This document shows positions 1 through 7,869 of a stretch of DNA of 27,327 nucleotides, in pieces. The stretch is from NCBI GenBank assembly GCA_003539375.1, contig DPPH01000064.1, positions 5,736-33,062 on the forward strand, in the 5' to 3' direction. The DNA is from Clostridiales bacterium. GTDB taxonomy: Bacteria; Bacillota; Clostridia; Tissierellales; Dethiosulfatibacteraceae. The translations under genes were made by a program, and so were the position numbers. The notes beneath the pieces were generated by a model. That model saw nothing but the letters and a program-made list of their open reading frames with translations. It did no database searches and was not told the origin of the DNA. Position 1 is the stretch's first letter; each line of letters begins with the position of its first letter.

Positions 1-1389
1 GCAAATATTGCTGCTGGTTTTGCAGAGTTTCTAAAAGATAAAACCGGAAAAGAAAAGCTTAAAATAGCAATAGGAAGAGATAGTAGGTTAACTGGTAAAC
101 CTATATTAGAATACTCAGCAATTTATTTGAAGAAAATAGGCCATGAAGCTTACGATTGTGGTATAGCTTCTACACCATCTATGTTTATGACAACACAAGA
201 CGAAAAAATGAAGGCCGATGGTGGGATTATGATTACAGCCAGCCACCTTCCTTATGAGAGAAATGGAATGAAATTTTTTACAAAAGATGGAAGTCTTAAC
301 AAAAATGACATAAGAAAAGTATTAGAACTAACGGATAAAAACTTTAATCATAATATTGATTTTCTGCCGGTAAATATAATGAGAGTTAATTATATAAAAA
401 GATATTCAGATATGCTTATAGATATTATTAGGAAAGCTACTAATGAAGATAAACCACTTGCAGATACAAAAATAATAGTTGATGCCGGTAATGGGGCAGG
501 AGGTTTTTTCCCTGTAAATGTTTTAGAACCTCTAGGTGCGGATATTAGTGGTAGTTTGTATTTGGAACCTGATGGATTTTTCCCAAATCACGAACCAAAT
601 CCTGAAAATACAGAAGCTGTAAAGGATTTGCAAAATAAAGTACTAAAGGAAAAAACAGACTTAGGTATAATATTTGATACCGATGTAGATAGGGCGGCAG
701 TTGTTGATAGTGATGGTAAAATTATTAACAGAAATAGGTTGATAGCACTAATATCTAAAATAATCCTAAAAGAACATCCCAATACTTATATAGTAACTGA
801 TTCTATTACCTCTAAAGGATTGAAAAACTTTTTAGAAAAAAACGGAGGAATACACCACAGATTTAAGAGGGGATATAAAAATGTAATAGAAGAATCAAAA
901 CGACTAAATCTTGAAGGCAAAGAATCCTGGCTTGCTATAGAAACAAGCGGTCACTGTGCTTTTAAGGAAAATTATTTCTTGGATGATGGAGCATATTTAA
1001 TAATAAAGATTCTTATTGAATTTTCAAGATTAAAGAAAAAAGGTGAAAACATACAGGATTTGATAGAAGATTACCAGGACCCTTTAGAAGAAAAGGAATT
1101 AAGATTTAAGATATCCGTAGAAGACTTTAAAAGCTACGGGCAGGAAGTCATAAAAGATTTAGAAGATTACGTATTTCAAGTAAAAGGATGGGAGATTGTA
1201 AAACCAAATTACGAGGGTATAAGAATAAATTGTGAAGATCATGATGAAAAAGGATGGTTTTTATTAAGATTATCTCTCCACGATCCTAAAGTTGTAGTCA
1301 ATATTGAATCTGATGTAGAAAATGGAGTAGAGATAATAGAAAGAAAATTGCTTAAATTCCTACACAATTTTAAAGGTCTTGATTTATGA
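1..1389 (+). CDS. Phosphoglucomutase/phosphomannomutase family protein (5' end cut by window)
   Basis: The frame is open from base 1 to the TGA at 1387-1389. The gene therefore begins upstream of the window, and the TTG at 127 is internal. About 462 residues are visible, so perhaps 40-60 are missing. The alpha-D-phosphohexomutase hallmarks appear in order: the phosphoserine loop TASHLP (Ser codon 241-243), the metal loop DTDVDR (676-693), and the sugar-binding loop ETSGH (940-954), followed by a C-terminal phosphate-binding domain. The family interconverts hexose 1- and 6-phosphates through a phosphoserine intermediate in the cytoplasm. The loops deviate a little from the commonest forms (TASHNP, DGDADR, GExSGH), so glucose versus mannose or another sugar cannot be decided. 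Its stop overlaps the next start by ATGA, which suggests translational coupling. Family call is secure; substrate is not. Confidence 0.9.
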   Translation, partial: ANIAAGFAEFLKDKTGKEKLKIAIGRDSRLTGKPILEYSAIYLKKIGHEAYDCGIASTPSMFMTTQDEKMKADGGIMITASHLPYERNGMKFFTKDGSLNKNDIRKVLELTDKNFNHNIDFLPVNIMRVNYIKRYSDMLIDIIRKATNEDKPLADTKIIVDAGNGAGGFFPVNVLEPLGADISGSLYLEPDGFFPNHEPNPENTEAVKDLQNKVLKEKTDLGIIFDTDVDRAAVVDSDGKIINRNRLIALISKIILKEHPNTYIVTDSITSKGLKNFLEKNGGIHHRFKRGYKNVIEESKRLNLEGKESWLAIETSGHCAFKENYFLDDGAYLIIKILIEFSRLKKKGENIQDLIEDYQDPLEEKELRFKISVEDFKSYGQEVIKDLEDYVFQVKGWEIVKPNYEGIRINCEDHDEKGWFLLRLSLHDPKVVVNIESDVENGVEIIERKLLKFLHNFKGLDL

Positions 1390-2963
1390 TAAGGATTAAT
1401 AATATAAGGTTGAGTATTTCAGAAAAAGACAAGGATAGGAAGATTGAGACTGAGATATGCAGAAAATTAAAAATTAATAAATCTCAAATTTTGAACTGGG
1501 AAATTAATAAAAAATCTATCGATGCTCGACGAAAAAATAATATAACATATCAATATTCTGTAGATGTAAAAATAAAAGATGAAGAACTGTTGTTAAAAAA
1601 ATCAAAAAAAGGCAGCATCAACCTAGTTTCAAAAAAGGAATATAAAATTGATAAAAGCTCTATTAAAAAAACGGAAAAACCCCCTGTTATAATTGGATCG
1701 GGACCAGCAGGATTATTTTGTGCCTTGATATTAGCTGAATATGGTCTGAATCCAATTATGATAGAACAGGGTAAAAAAGTACAAGAAAGAGTAAAGGATA
1801 TAGAAGAATTTTGGAAAACGGGAAAATTAAACCCCACGTCAAATGTTCAGTTCGGAGAAGGGGGAGCTGGTACATTTTCTGACGGGAAACTTACCACTTT
1901 GGTAAAAGACAAAAGAAATAGGAACCTTAAAGTCATTGAAGAATTTATTGATGCAGGGGCTCCAAAAGAAATAGAACAGATAAAAAATCCCCACATAGGA
2001 ACGGACAATCTTAGAAGAGTAGTAATAAATCTCAGGAAAAAAATTGAAGCATTAGGAGGTAAATTTTATTTTCAAGAGACCTTTATTGATTTAGAAATTA
2101 AAAATAATGAGATTTCTAAGGTAATCACAGATAAAAGAGAGTTAGAAACAGACAATTTAGTTATAGCTTTAGGTCACAGTAGTAGAAAAACCTTTTATAT
2201 GCTTAGAGAATACTTAGACATGACACCAAAACCCTTTTCTATTGGAGTTAGGATTGAGCATTTAAGAAAGGATATAGACTTTAACCAGTACGGTAAAATG
2301 CATACAGTTTTGCCTTCAGCAGAATATAAAATGGTTTATCACAATGGTGATAGAAGCACCTATACTTTCTGTATGTGCCCTGGTGGCTATGTAGTTGCAG
2401 CATCTTCAGAAGAAGGAGCTGTAGTAACTAACGGCATGAGCAATTATAAAAGAAATGCCGATAATTCAAATAGTGCAGTGTTGGTTAATATTACTTCAGA
2501 AGACTACTATTTAGACAGTCCACTAGATGGGGTTAAATTTCAGGAAAAGTGGGAGAAAAAAGCTTTTGAAATAGCCGGAGGAGGATACAAAGCTCCAGTT
2601 CAACTTTTTGGTGATCTCAAAAAAGGAGAGGTTACTGAGAAATTAGGAAATATTAAACCTTCCTATAGCCCGGGATACACCTTTGCTGATTTACGAGAAT
2701 GTTTACCAGATTTTGTCGTAGAAAATATTATAAAAGGTATAGATTATTTTGGAAGTAAAATAGATAAATTTAACAGTTATGATGCTGTACTTACAGGAGT
2801 AGAAACTAGAAGTTCATCTCCCGTAAGAATAAATAGAGGCGATAATCTTCAGACAACTATAAAAGGTATATATCCCTGCGGAGAAGGTGCAGGATATGCT
2901 GGGGGGATTATGTCTTCAGCAATGGACGGAATTAAAGTAGCTGAGCAAATACTTATAGGTTAG
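1386..2963 (+). CDS. FAD-dependent dehydrogenase, COG2509 type
   Basis: This is a 525-residue protein starting at the ATG within an ATGA overlap with the mutase. The first ~90 residues form a basic alpha/beta-looking N-terminal domain. A dinucleotide-binding segment follows at about residue 102 (IIGSGPAGLFCALILAEYG, ending in an acidic residue), then the family-specific stretch VQFGEGGAGTFSDGKLTT. Near the C terminus GIYPCGEGAGYAGGIMSSA closes the FAD site. The architecture matches the widespread uncharacterised NAD(P)/FAD-dependent dehydrogenases of COG2509, which resemble HI0933/GidA-like flavoproteins. They are often annotated only as FAD-dependent oxidoreductases. No transmembrane segment is seen, so it is probably cytoplasmic. 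Physiological substrate is unknown. It is separated from cobU by only 8 bases and is probably cotranscribed with it, but I see no direct link to corrinoid chemistry. Confidence 0.88.
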   Translation: MIRINNIRLSISEKDKDRKIETEICRKLKINKSQILNWEINKKSIDARRKNNITYQYSVDVKIKDEELLLKKSKKGSINLVSKKEYKIDKSSIKKTEKPPVIIGSGPAGLFCALILAEYGLNPIMIEQGKKVQERVKDIEEFWKTGKLNPTSNVQFGEGGAGTFSDGKLTTLVKDKRNRNLKVIEEFIDAGAPKEIEQIKNPHIGTDNLRRVVINLRKKIEALGGKFYFQETFIDLEIKNNEISKVITDKRELETDNLVIALGHSSRKTFYMLREYLDMTPKPFSIGVRIEHLRKDIDFNQYGKMHTVLPSAEYKMVYHNGDRSTYTFCMCPGGYVVAASSEEGAVVTNGMSNYKRNADNSNSAVLVNITSEDYYLDSPLDGVKFQEKWEKKAFEIAGGGYKAPVQLFGDLKKGEVTEKLGNIKPSYSPGYTFADLRECLPDFVVENIIKGIDYFGSKIDKFNSYDAVLTGVETRSSSPVRINRGDNLQTTIKGIYPCGEGAGYAGGIMSSAMDGIKVAEQILIG

Positions 2964-2971
2964 GAGTAGAA

Positions 2972-3571
2972 ATGAGTGAGTTAATACTGGTTACAGGTGG
3001 AGCAAGAAGCGGTAAAAGCAGATTTGCTGAAAATATTTGTAAAATAGGAGAAAATAAAATTCTTTATCTTGCTACATCTGTTGCCTTTGACGAAGAAATG
3101 AAAAGTAGAATTATAAAACATCAGGAAGATAGACCTGATGATTGGATGCTAATTGAAAAGTATAAGAATTTCGAAGAACTTGAATATAATAATAAATTTA
3201 TCCAAGCTGAAACAGTACTTTTAGATTGTATTACAGTCATGATTTCAAATATATTTGTTGAAGAAGAATTAGACGATGATACAGATATTCAAAACTACTA
3301 CAATATAGAAAAAGCCATATTAAAGGATGTGGATAATTTTATTAGGCTAGTAGAAAAGCATAATAAAAAAGCAGTAATTGTTTCCAATGAAATAGGCATG
3401 GGAATAGTACCTATAAATAGGTTTACCAGAATGTATAGAGATGTTGCCGGAAGAGTTAACCAATTTATAGCAAAAAGATCCGACAAAGTTTATTTGACGG
3501 TATCAGGCATAGGTGTAAATATTAAAAACTTGGAAGCTAAAATAAATGAGGTTAATTATGAAGAAGACTAA
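2972..3571 (+). CDS. cobU: Adenosylcobinamide kinase / adenosylcobinamide-phosphate guanylyltransferase
   Basis: A 199-residue protein with the CobU signature. The P-loop GGARSGKS lies at residues ~8-15 and is followed by RFAE. Further on are the conserved region around LDCITVMISN and the C-terminal block NEIGMGIVPINRFTRMYRD, in which CobU proteins are very uniform. The bifunctional enzyme phosphorylates adenosylcobinamide and transfers GMP to give adenosylcobinamide-GDP, the activated lower half of coenzyme B12 assembly. Length is close to the ~180-200 residues usual for the family. It lies directly ahead of a PurM-like gene and cobS, the enzyme that uses its product, so the context supports the call. 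A short spacer (8 bases) after the flavoprotein gene carries a modest GGAG ribosome site. Confidence 0.95.
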   Translation: MSELILVTGGARSGKSRFAENICKIGENKILYLATSVAFDEEMKSRIIKHQEDRPDDWMLIEKYKNFEELEYNNKFIQAETVLLDCITVMISNIFVEEELDDDTDIQNYYNIEKAILKDVDNFIRLVEKHNKKAVIVSNEIGMGIVPINRFTRMYRDVAGRVNQFIAKRSDKVYLTVSGIGVNIKNLEAKINEVNYEED

Positions 3572-4307
3572 TTATAGAGATGTATCTGTAATTGATGTGG
3601 ATGAAAGATTAAAAATCTTTATAGCCTGTGATTCAAGTGGAGGTATTGGTCTTAAAGAAATGGATGAGTTCAAAGTACCCCCTGAGGTAACCGGGTACCA
3701 CACAGTTAATGTAATAACCTGTGAACTAGAAGCTCTTGGAGTTGTACCAAAAGTAATAGTAAATAATCTCTGCGCAGAGATGAAGGATACAGGAGAGAGG
3801 GTTATTAAAGGTATAAAAAAATATCTTTCTGAGAATTACGAAAATGAAGAAATAGAAATCACTGGGAGTACTGAGGAGAATTTTAAAACTTACCAAACTT
3901 CCCTAGGAATGGTAGCTATAGGATATAAAAAAGACAAAGACTTTGAATTTTTTAATACTAAGGAAAACAACAGTTTATTAGTAGTAGGCAAGCCAAAAGT
4001 AGGAGAAGAAGTTTTAATTAATCAAGAAGAAAATATCAATGCATCTACAATCCGAACCTTAAGGCAGATAAAAGGAGTTGTAGACATTGTGCCTGTGGGA
4101 TCAAAGGGCATAAGATATGAAGCTGAGAATATAGGTAAAAACAAAGCTTTGAAAATTATTTATAATCAAGAATTAAAAATTAACTTAGAAAAATCTGCTG
4201 GACCCTCTACCTGCTGTATAGCTACGGTAGATGAAGATGTTGTTAATATAGATGATATAAAAGAGAAAATCGGGAAACCCGTTGAGATGATAGGTGTGTT
4301 CAATTAG
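3558..4307 (+). CDS. cblS: PurM/AIR-synthase-like ATP-binding protein; candidate alpha-ribazole kinase (CblS)
   Basis: The longest frame starts at 3546, but GAGG at 3548-3551 sits 6 bases before the ATG at 3558. The 249-residue form (MKKTNYRDVS...) is therefore preferred and overlaps the end of cobU by 14 bases. The protein looks like the PurM/ThiL/SelD/HypE ATP-binding fold, with DSSGGIG near residue 27, then GYHTVNVITCELEALG, and a C-terminal half with VVGKPKVGEEVL and GPSTCC. Listeria and Geobacillus replace the CobT route to alpha-ribazole phosphate with alpha-ribazole uptake (CblT) and an AIR-synthase-like kinase (CblS). A PurM-like gene wedged between cobU and cobS fits that role well. 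Family is clear; the specific kinase role is inferred from context. No cobT, cobC or cblT is present in this window. Confidence 0.6.
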   Translation: MKKTNYRDVSVIDVDERLKIFIACDSSGGIGLKEMDEFKVPPEVTGYHTVNVITCELEALGVVPKVIVNNLCAEMKDTGERVIKGIKKYLSENYENEEIEITGSTEENFKTYQTSLGMVAIGYKKDKDFEFFNTKENNSLLVVGKPKVGEEVLINQEENINASTIRTLRQIKGVVDIVPVGSKGIRYEAENIGKNKALKIIYNQELKINLEKSAGPSTCCIATVDEDVVNIDDIKEKIGKPVEMIGVFN

Positions 4308-4313
4308 GAGGAA

Positions 4314-5060
4314 ATGATGAGAAATTTATTGTTTAACAGTTCTAAAAGTATACTGCTTATGATTACATTTTTTACTAGAATCCCCATTAAATTACAATCC
4401 GAATTTGATGATAATGATTACAAATTAGGAATAATATTACTGCCTATAATAGGGATAGTTATAGGAATAGGTCTTCTTATATTGAAAATATTTACCTTTA
4501 TTTCATCGACTTATGTCCTAGGATTAATATTAACACTTTTTTATCTTTGGATATCCGGCGGTCTTCATTTAGATGGATTAGGTGATACCCTAGACGGACT
4601 TTTTAGTGGAAGAGACCGGGAAAGTCAGCTTGAGATAATGAAAGATAGCAGGCTTGGGACTTTTGGTGCTCTTGGACTTATATTTGTTATAGGAGCATAT
4701 ATTATATTATTAGGTGAGGGAACTTTAGCAACCGTATTCTTAATGCCTATAGTAGGCAAATCATCTACCATGCTGTCAGCCTATATGAGTGACTATGCTA
4801 GAGATGAAGAAGGATTAGGATTTAAATTTATAACTTTATCTGATAAAACTGTAAGGAATTCTGCCTTTGCATTTTCTTTTATAATTGGTATCATCACAAA
4901 TTATATGATATTGATACCTATGGTTTTAACTTTCATTATAGCTGGGATTACAACAAAATGGATCCAAAAGAAAATTGGAGGGTCTACAGGAGATACTTTA
5001 GGATTTATCAACGAATTTTCTCAGGTGATGTTTTTGTTATTGACAAATGTAATTTTATAA
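4314..5060 (+). CDS. cobS: Adenosylcobinamide-GDP ribazoletransferase (cobalamin synthase)
   Basis: A 248-residue integral membrane protein with about six hydrophobic segments. It carries the CobS metal/substrate motif HLDGLGDTLDGLFSG around residues 85-100, and FFTRIP near the N terminus is also typical. CobS joins adenosylcobinamide-GDP to alpha-ribazole (or its phosphate) to finish the cobalamin nucleotide loop at the cytoplasmic membrane. AGGAGG at 4306-4311 lies only 2 bases before the first ATG (4314) but 5 before the second (4317). The true start may therefore be the second Met, a one-residue difference. It follows the PurM-like gene by 6 bases and precedes the adenosyltransferase by 10, so the four corrinoid genes form one operon. 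Confidence 0.95.
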   Translation: MMRNLLFNSSKSILLMITFFTRIPIKLQSEFDDNDYKLGIILLPIIGIVIGIGLLILKIFTFISSTYVLGLILTLFYLWISGGLHLDGLGDTLDGLFSGRDRESQLEIMKDSRLGTFGALGLIFVIGAYIILLGEGTLATVFLMPIVGKSSTMLSAYMSDYARDEEGLGFKFITLSDKTVRNSAFAFSFIIGIITNYMILIPMVLTFIIAGITTKWIQKKIGGSTGDTLGFINEFSQVMFLLLTNVIL

Positions 5061-5070
5061 GAGGTGGAAT

Positions 5071-5589
5071 ATGGAAAAAGGATACGTACATGTTTATACG
5101 GGAAATGGTAAAGGAAAAACTACAGCTGCCTTTGGTTTAGCAGTTAGGGCCTTATGTGCAGGAAAAAAAGTATATATCGGCCAGTTTGTTAAGGATATGA
5201 AGTATAGTGAAACTAAACTTATTGAGTACTTTAATAGTCTAGAAATAGAGCAGTTGGGAAAGGGATGTTTTGTATTTGAGGATCCGAAGGAAGAGGATAT
5301 AAAAGCAGCTAAAGATGGCTTAAAAAAAATCGAAGGAATACTTAAAGAAGGAAAATACGACGTAGTTGTACTTGATGAAGCAACTATAGCAGTATATTTC
5401 AAATTATTTAGTACCGAAGATTTAATTAATACTATTAAAAAAAGAAAAAACAGTATAGAAGTGATTGTAACCGGCAGGTATGCAGAAAAAGAATTAATCG
5501 AATTTGCCGACTTAGTTACAGAAATGAAAGAAGTCAAACACTACTATACTGAAAAAGGAGTTCTATCCAGAGAAGGGATAGATAAGTAA
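5071..5589 (+). CDS. cobO: Corrinoid adenosyltransferase (CobA/CobO/BtuR type)
   Basis: A 172-residue protein beginning GYVHVYTGNGKGKTTAAFGLA. This is the unusual P-loop of CobA/CobO/BtuR adenosyltransferases, which move the 5'-deoxyadenosyl group of ATP onto cob(I)alamin or cobinamide. The family motif VVVLDEATIAVYFKLF occurs around residue 97, and VTGR followed by the late DLVTEMKEVKHYY completes the pattern. Length matches the family. GAGGTGG, 4-5 bases before the ATG, is its ribosome site. It is the last gene of the corrinoid operon. Its product supplies adenosylated corrinoid for CobU/CobS and for B12-dependent aminomutases, which lysine-fermenting anaerobes need. Its TAA directly abuts the stop of the convergent gene with no visible terminator between them. 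Confidence 0.95.
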   Translation: MEKGYVHVYTGNGKGKTTAAFGLAVRALCAGKKVYIGQFVKDMKYSETKLIEYFNSLEIEQLGKGCFVFEDPKEEDIKAAKDGLKKIEGILKEGKYDVVVLDEATIAVYFKLFSTEDLINTIKKRKNSIEVIVTGRYAEKELIEFADLVTEMKEVKHYYTEKGVLSREGIDK

Positions 5590-6627
5590 TCAAAATAGAA
5601 TATTTTTTGCAAAGTTAGATGCCTTTTCATTAATATTATCAACCTTTAAAATATCTTTAGGATAATTTGCGGTCTCCATTAATGCAAATTCTGAAGGGAG
5701 TTTAAAGGTTTTATTTATGTTTAGTCCGCTTATAAGCTGTTTTGCTAGGATGTCGCTTCCGGAATGTCCGGATACAATAATTGAATACAAGGATTTATCG
5801 TAAAAAGGAGTTTTTCTGTATAAAGCAGTCAGCCTATTAACAGCAGCACTTATATTAGCAGTAATAGAATCGTTGTAATTTGGGCACAAGAGAATCAAAT
5901 AATCAGTTTCTAATATAGAAGGATATATCTCCTCCACCATTATGCCCCCATAATAGCAGTTGTTTTGAAGGCCGTAGTGGGTGCAGGTTTTAAAGGAACA
6001 TCCCTTGCAATCTATAATCTGCTCATGACCTATATGTATCTCTTTAATGCTGCAGTTTTTTAAATTTTCTTCTACTAATTTCCACAGCATATATGTGTTA
6101 GAAGTTTCTGAATTGCTTGAATGTAAAACTAATATTTTGGGTTCCTTAATCTTTCTTTTGTCATAAGATAATATTCTTTCAGACAATTCTTTACAGCTGT
6201 TCAAACAAGCTTCTTCTAATGACATGGAAAAATGTTTTTTATAATTAATAAAATTTTTCAAGCTCCCGGTTGCTTCAACAAGTGGTTTTCCAGGAAAGGA
6301 ACAACCCATCATGTTGCAGGCATATATTAGATTTCGTCCTTCGCTACGGGTATACAGTTCACTGCTGCTGTGAATCAGTACTCCTGCTACAGAATTATCC
6401 AAGGATTTAGGTCCTTTCTTTCTTAAAGATTCTATAAGCCTGTATAGTGAAATATTTATGCCGGTATTTCCCAGTTCTACAGCGAAAATTATTCGTTTGT
6501 TTTTTAAATCTAAATTCTCGTAATTATCATAGTATTCTTTAAAAAATCCTCCAATATTGGAAGCGTCTATCATTTTCTTTAAAATCCCACTAGGTTTTCC
6601 AAAACATATAAGTATGTTTTCCATCAT
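5590..6627 (-). CDS. Flavodoxin-fold / NADPH-dependent FMN reductase-like protein with Cys cluster
   Basis: A 345-residue protein. The C-terminal ~180 residues begin ILVLHSSNSETSNTYMLWKL, like the phosphate-binding loop of NADPH-dependent FMN reductases and iron-sulfur flavoproteins. A Cys-rich segment follows, CKGCSFKTCTHYGLQNNC (around residues 205-222), and then LILLCPNYNDSITANISAAVNRL. The N-terminal ~160 residues have a second, degenerate flavodoxin-like pattern (AGVLIHSSSELYTRSEGRN ... GKPLVEATGS), so it may be a tandem of two such folds. No signal peptide is seen. The Cys pattern could hold an Fe-S cluster, which would make this an electron carrier or reductase, but that is inferred. 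It starts inside the stop of the dehydrogenase-like gene (ATGA overlap) and is the last gene of the operon headed by the giant protein. Substrate unknown. Confidence 0.65.
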   Translation of the reverse strand: MMENILICFGKPSGILKKMIDASNIGGFFKEYYDNYENLDLKNKRIIFAVELGNTGINISLYRLIESLRKKGPKSLDNSVAGVLIHSSSELYTRSEGRNLIYACNMMGCSFPGKPLVEATGSLKNFINYKKHFSMSLEEACLNSCKELSERILSYDKRKIKEPKILVLHSSNSETSNTYMLWKLVEENLKNCSIKEIHIGHEQIIDCKGCSFKTCTHYGLQNNCYYGGIMVEEIYPSILETDYLILLCPNYNDSITANISAAVNRLTALYRKTPFYDKSLYSIIVSGHSGSDILAKQLISGLNINKTFKLPSEFALMETANYPKDILKVDNINEKASNFAKNILF

Positions 6628-7868
6628 ATAATTTCCTTTATCATTTTATAGGTAGATTGTATTTTTTCATAAAGTTTATCAGGAAAATCCAGGTTTTCAA
6701 ATTCAAGTCCACTTTCTAAGTTTCTATTATTACTTCCCATGAATACACCATCTATAAAATTAGCAGAATAATGCCACTTATTTGAAATAGTATTTATAAT
6801 TGATATAGCACCGGAAGAAAGTGCAGGTGCTACATAAGGTTTGTACCCTAAGTCTCTTATTTCTAAATTAGCCTTAATTGTCTTTTCGGTTAAGTAATTC
6901 GACAGGTCTTCATTATAGTTTTTTATAGAATCGGCAATGATTAAACCTTTACCGTGGGGACCAAAAGCTCTACCTTCTTTAAGATAGTGCTCAGTTCTAC
7001 TATCTTTTTTAGCAAAATATGCAGCTCTAGCATTCATAACTCCCAAGCCGTATCCTTTTATTTTTTCTCCTGGAATACCTTTACCGTCAAAGTCTCCTTC
7101 TTTGTTTGTATTACTGGAAAGGAAAACTTGTTTGCACAGCAAATCTACAGGGTCTGATACAACAGCGAAAAATCCTTTGTAATTCTTTCTTCTTGCGAAT
7201 GTTGCGTACTCAGATACTATTTTTGAGTTCTCTTCAAACTGTACCATCCTTACATCTTCGACCTTCGTATCTAAGGAAGGAACGGCTTTAGTGGCACAGA
7301 AAACAAACATATCGCAGTCAAAAAGATCTTCGTATTCTAAAACTTCAATGTCAGGCATTCTTTCATATTCAAAAGGAAAATATACCTGGCCTAACTCTTT
7401 TTTCCAGCGAAGGCAGTTTTTTTTAGATAGATCATATATTCCTATTTTGTCTATATATTCTCCACCGAGAAGTTTTAAACCAGTCAATAGAGTACTACCT
7501 ACATCCCCAAGAGCTAATATATTAATCTTCCATTTTTTCGGAAGGGAGAAGTCTAGAGTTTCTTTCCAGTTATCTTTTCTTGTATTAATATATTTTATCT
7601 TTCTTTCCGTAATTTTTTTTGTAATCAAGTAATCTAACTTTTCAGAGTATAGATTTTCTTTTAAAATATCCAAACTTTCACTTTTGATATCCATTAAGGA
7701 AGGACTGGATAAACAAAAACTATCCTTTGACTTTTCAGGATTTAATTCTCCTAAATAGTAAATAATACTATTGTTGTCTGAAAAGCACCTTTCCATTGTT
7801 GTAGTTTTTAATTCTGGATACTCTTTTTTTGAAAATAGGCATTTATCTTTATATTTGTAATAATACAC
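6624..7868 (-). CDS. Lactate/malate dehydrogenase-like protein with N-terminal extension
   Basis: A 414-residue protein starting at GTG, 6 bases after AGGAGG. From about residue 110 it reads like a lactate/malate dehydrogenase. It has KINILALGDVGSTLLTGL (Rossmann NAD loop), an acidic residue after the second strand (GIYDLS), VVSDPVDLL (equivalent of the NP-D motif), GLGVMNARAAY (position of the substrate-site Arg helix) and AFGPHGKG (position of the catalytic-His loop GEHG). The ~105 N-terminal residues have no counterpart in ordinary L-LDH (about 310-320 residues). The catalytic landmarks are only partly kept, so the substrate is probably not plain pyruvate or malate. It lies 1 base after the giant gene and overlaps the flavoprotein gene by 4, so it is strongly coupled to both. 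Confidence 0.7.
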   Translation of the reverse strand: MYYYKYKDKCLFSKKEYPELKTTTMERCFSDNNSIIYYLGELNPEKSKDSFCLSSPSLMDIKSESLDILKENLYSEKLDYLITKKITERKIKYINTRKDNWKETLDFSLPKKWKINILALGDVGSTLLTGLKLLGGEYIDKIGIYDLSKKNCLRWKKELGQVYFPFEYERMPDIEVLEYEDLFDCDMFVFCATKAVPSLDTKVEDVRMVQFEENSKIVSEYATFARRKNYKGFFAVVSDPVDLLCKQVFLSSNTNKEGDFDGKGIPGEKIKGYGLGVMNARAAYFAKKDSRTEHYLKEGRAFGPHGKGLIIADSIKNYNEDLSNYLTEKTIKANLEIRDLGYKPYVAPALSSGAISIINTISNKWHYSANFIDGVFMGSNNRNLESGLEFENLDFPDKLYEKIQSTYKMIKEII

Positions 7869-7869
7869 T

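Noticed and set aside
127..1389. TTG start at 127 for the phosphohexomutase
   Set aside because: The frame stays open to base 1 and encodes conserved family sequence (AIGRDSR) before it, so the gene is cut by the window edge.
5094..5537. 147-codon minus-strand frame opposite the adenosyltransferase gene
   Set aside because: Low-complexity Ser/Phe-rich translation, no family resemblance, mirror of a well-supported gene.
7291..7632. 113-codon plus-strand frame opposite the LDH-like gene
   Set aside because: No ribosome site and no recognisable motif; a shadow of the minus-strand coding sequence.
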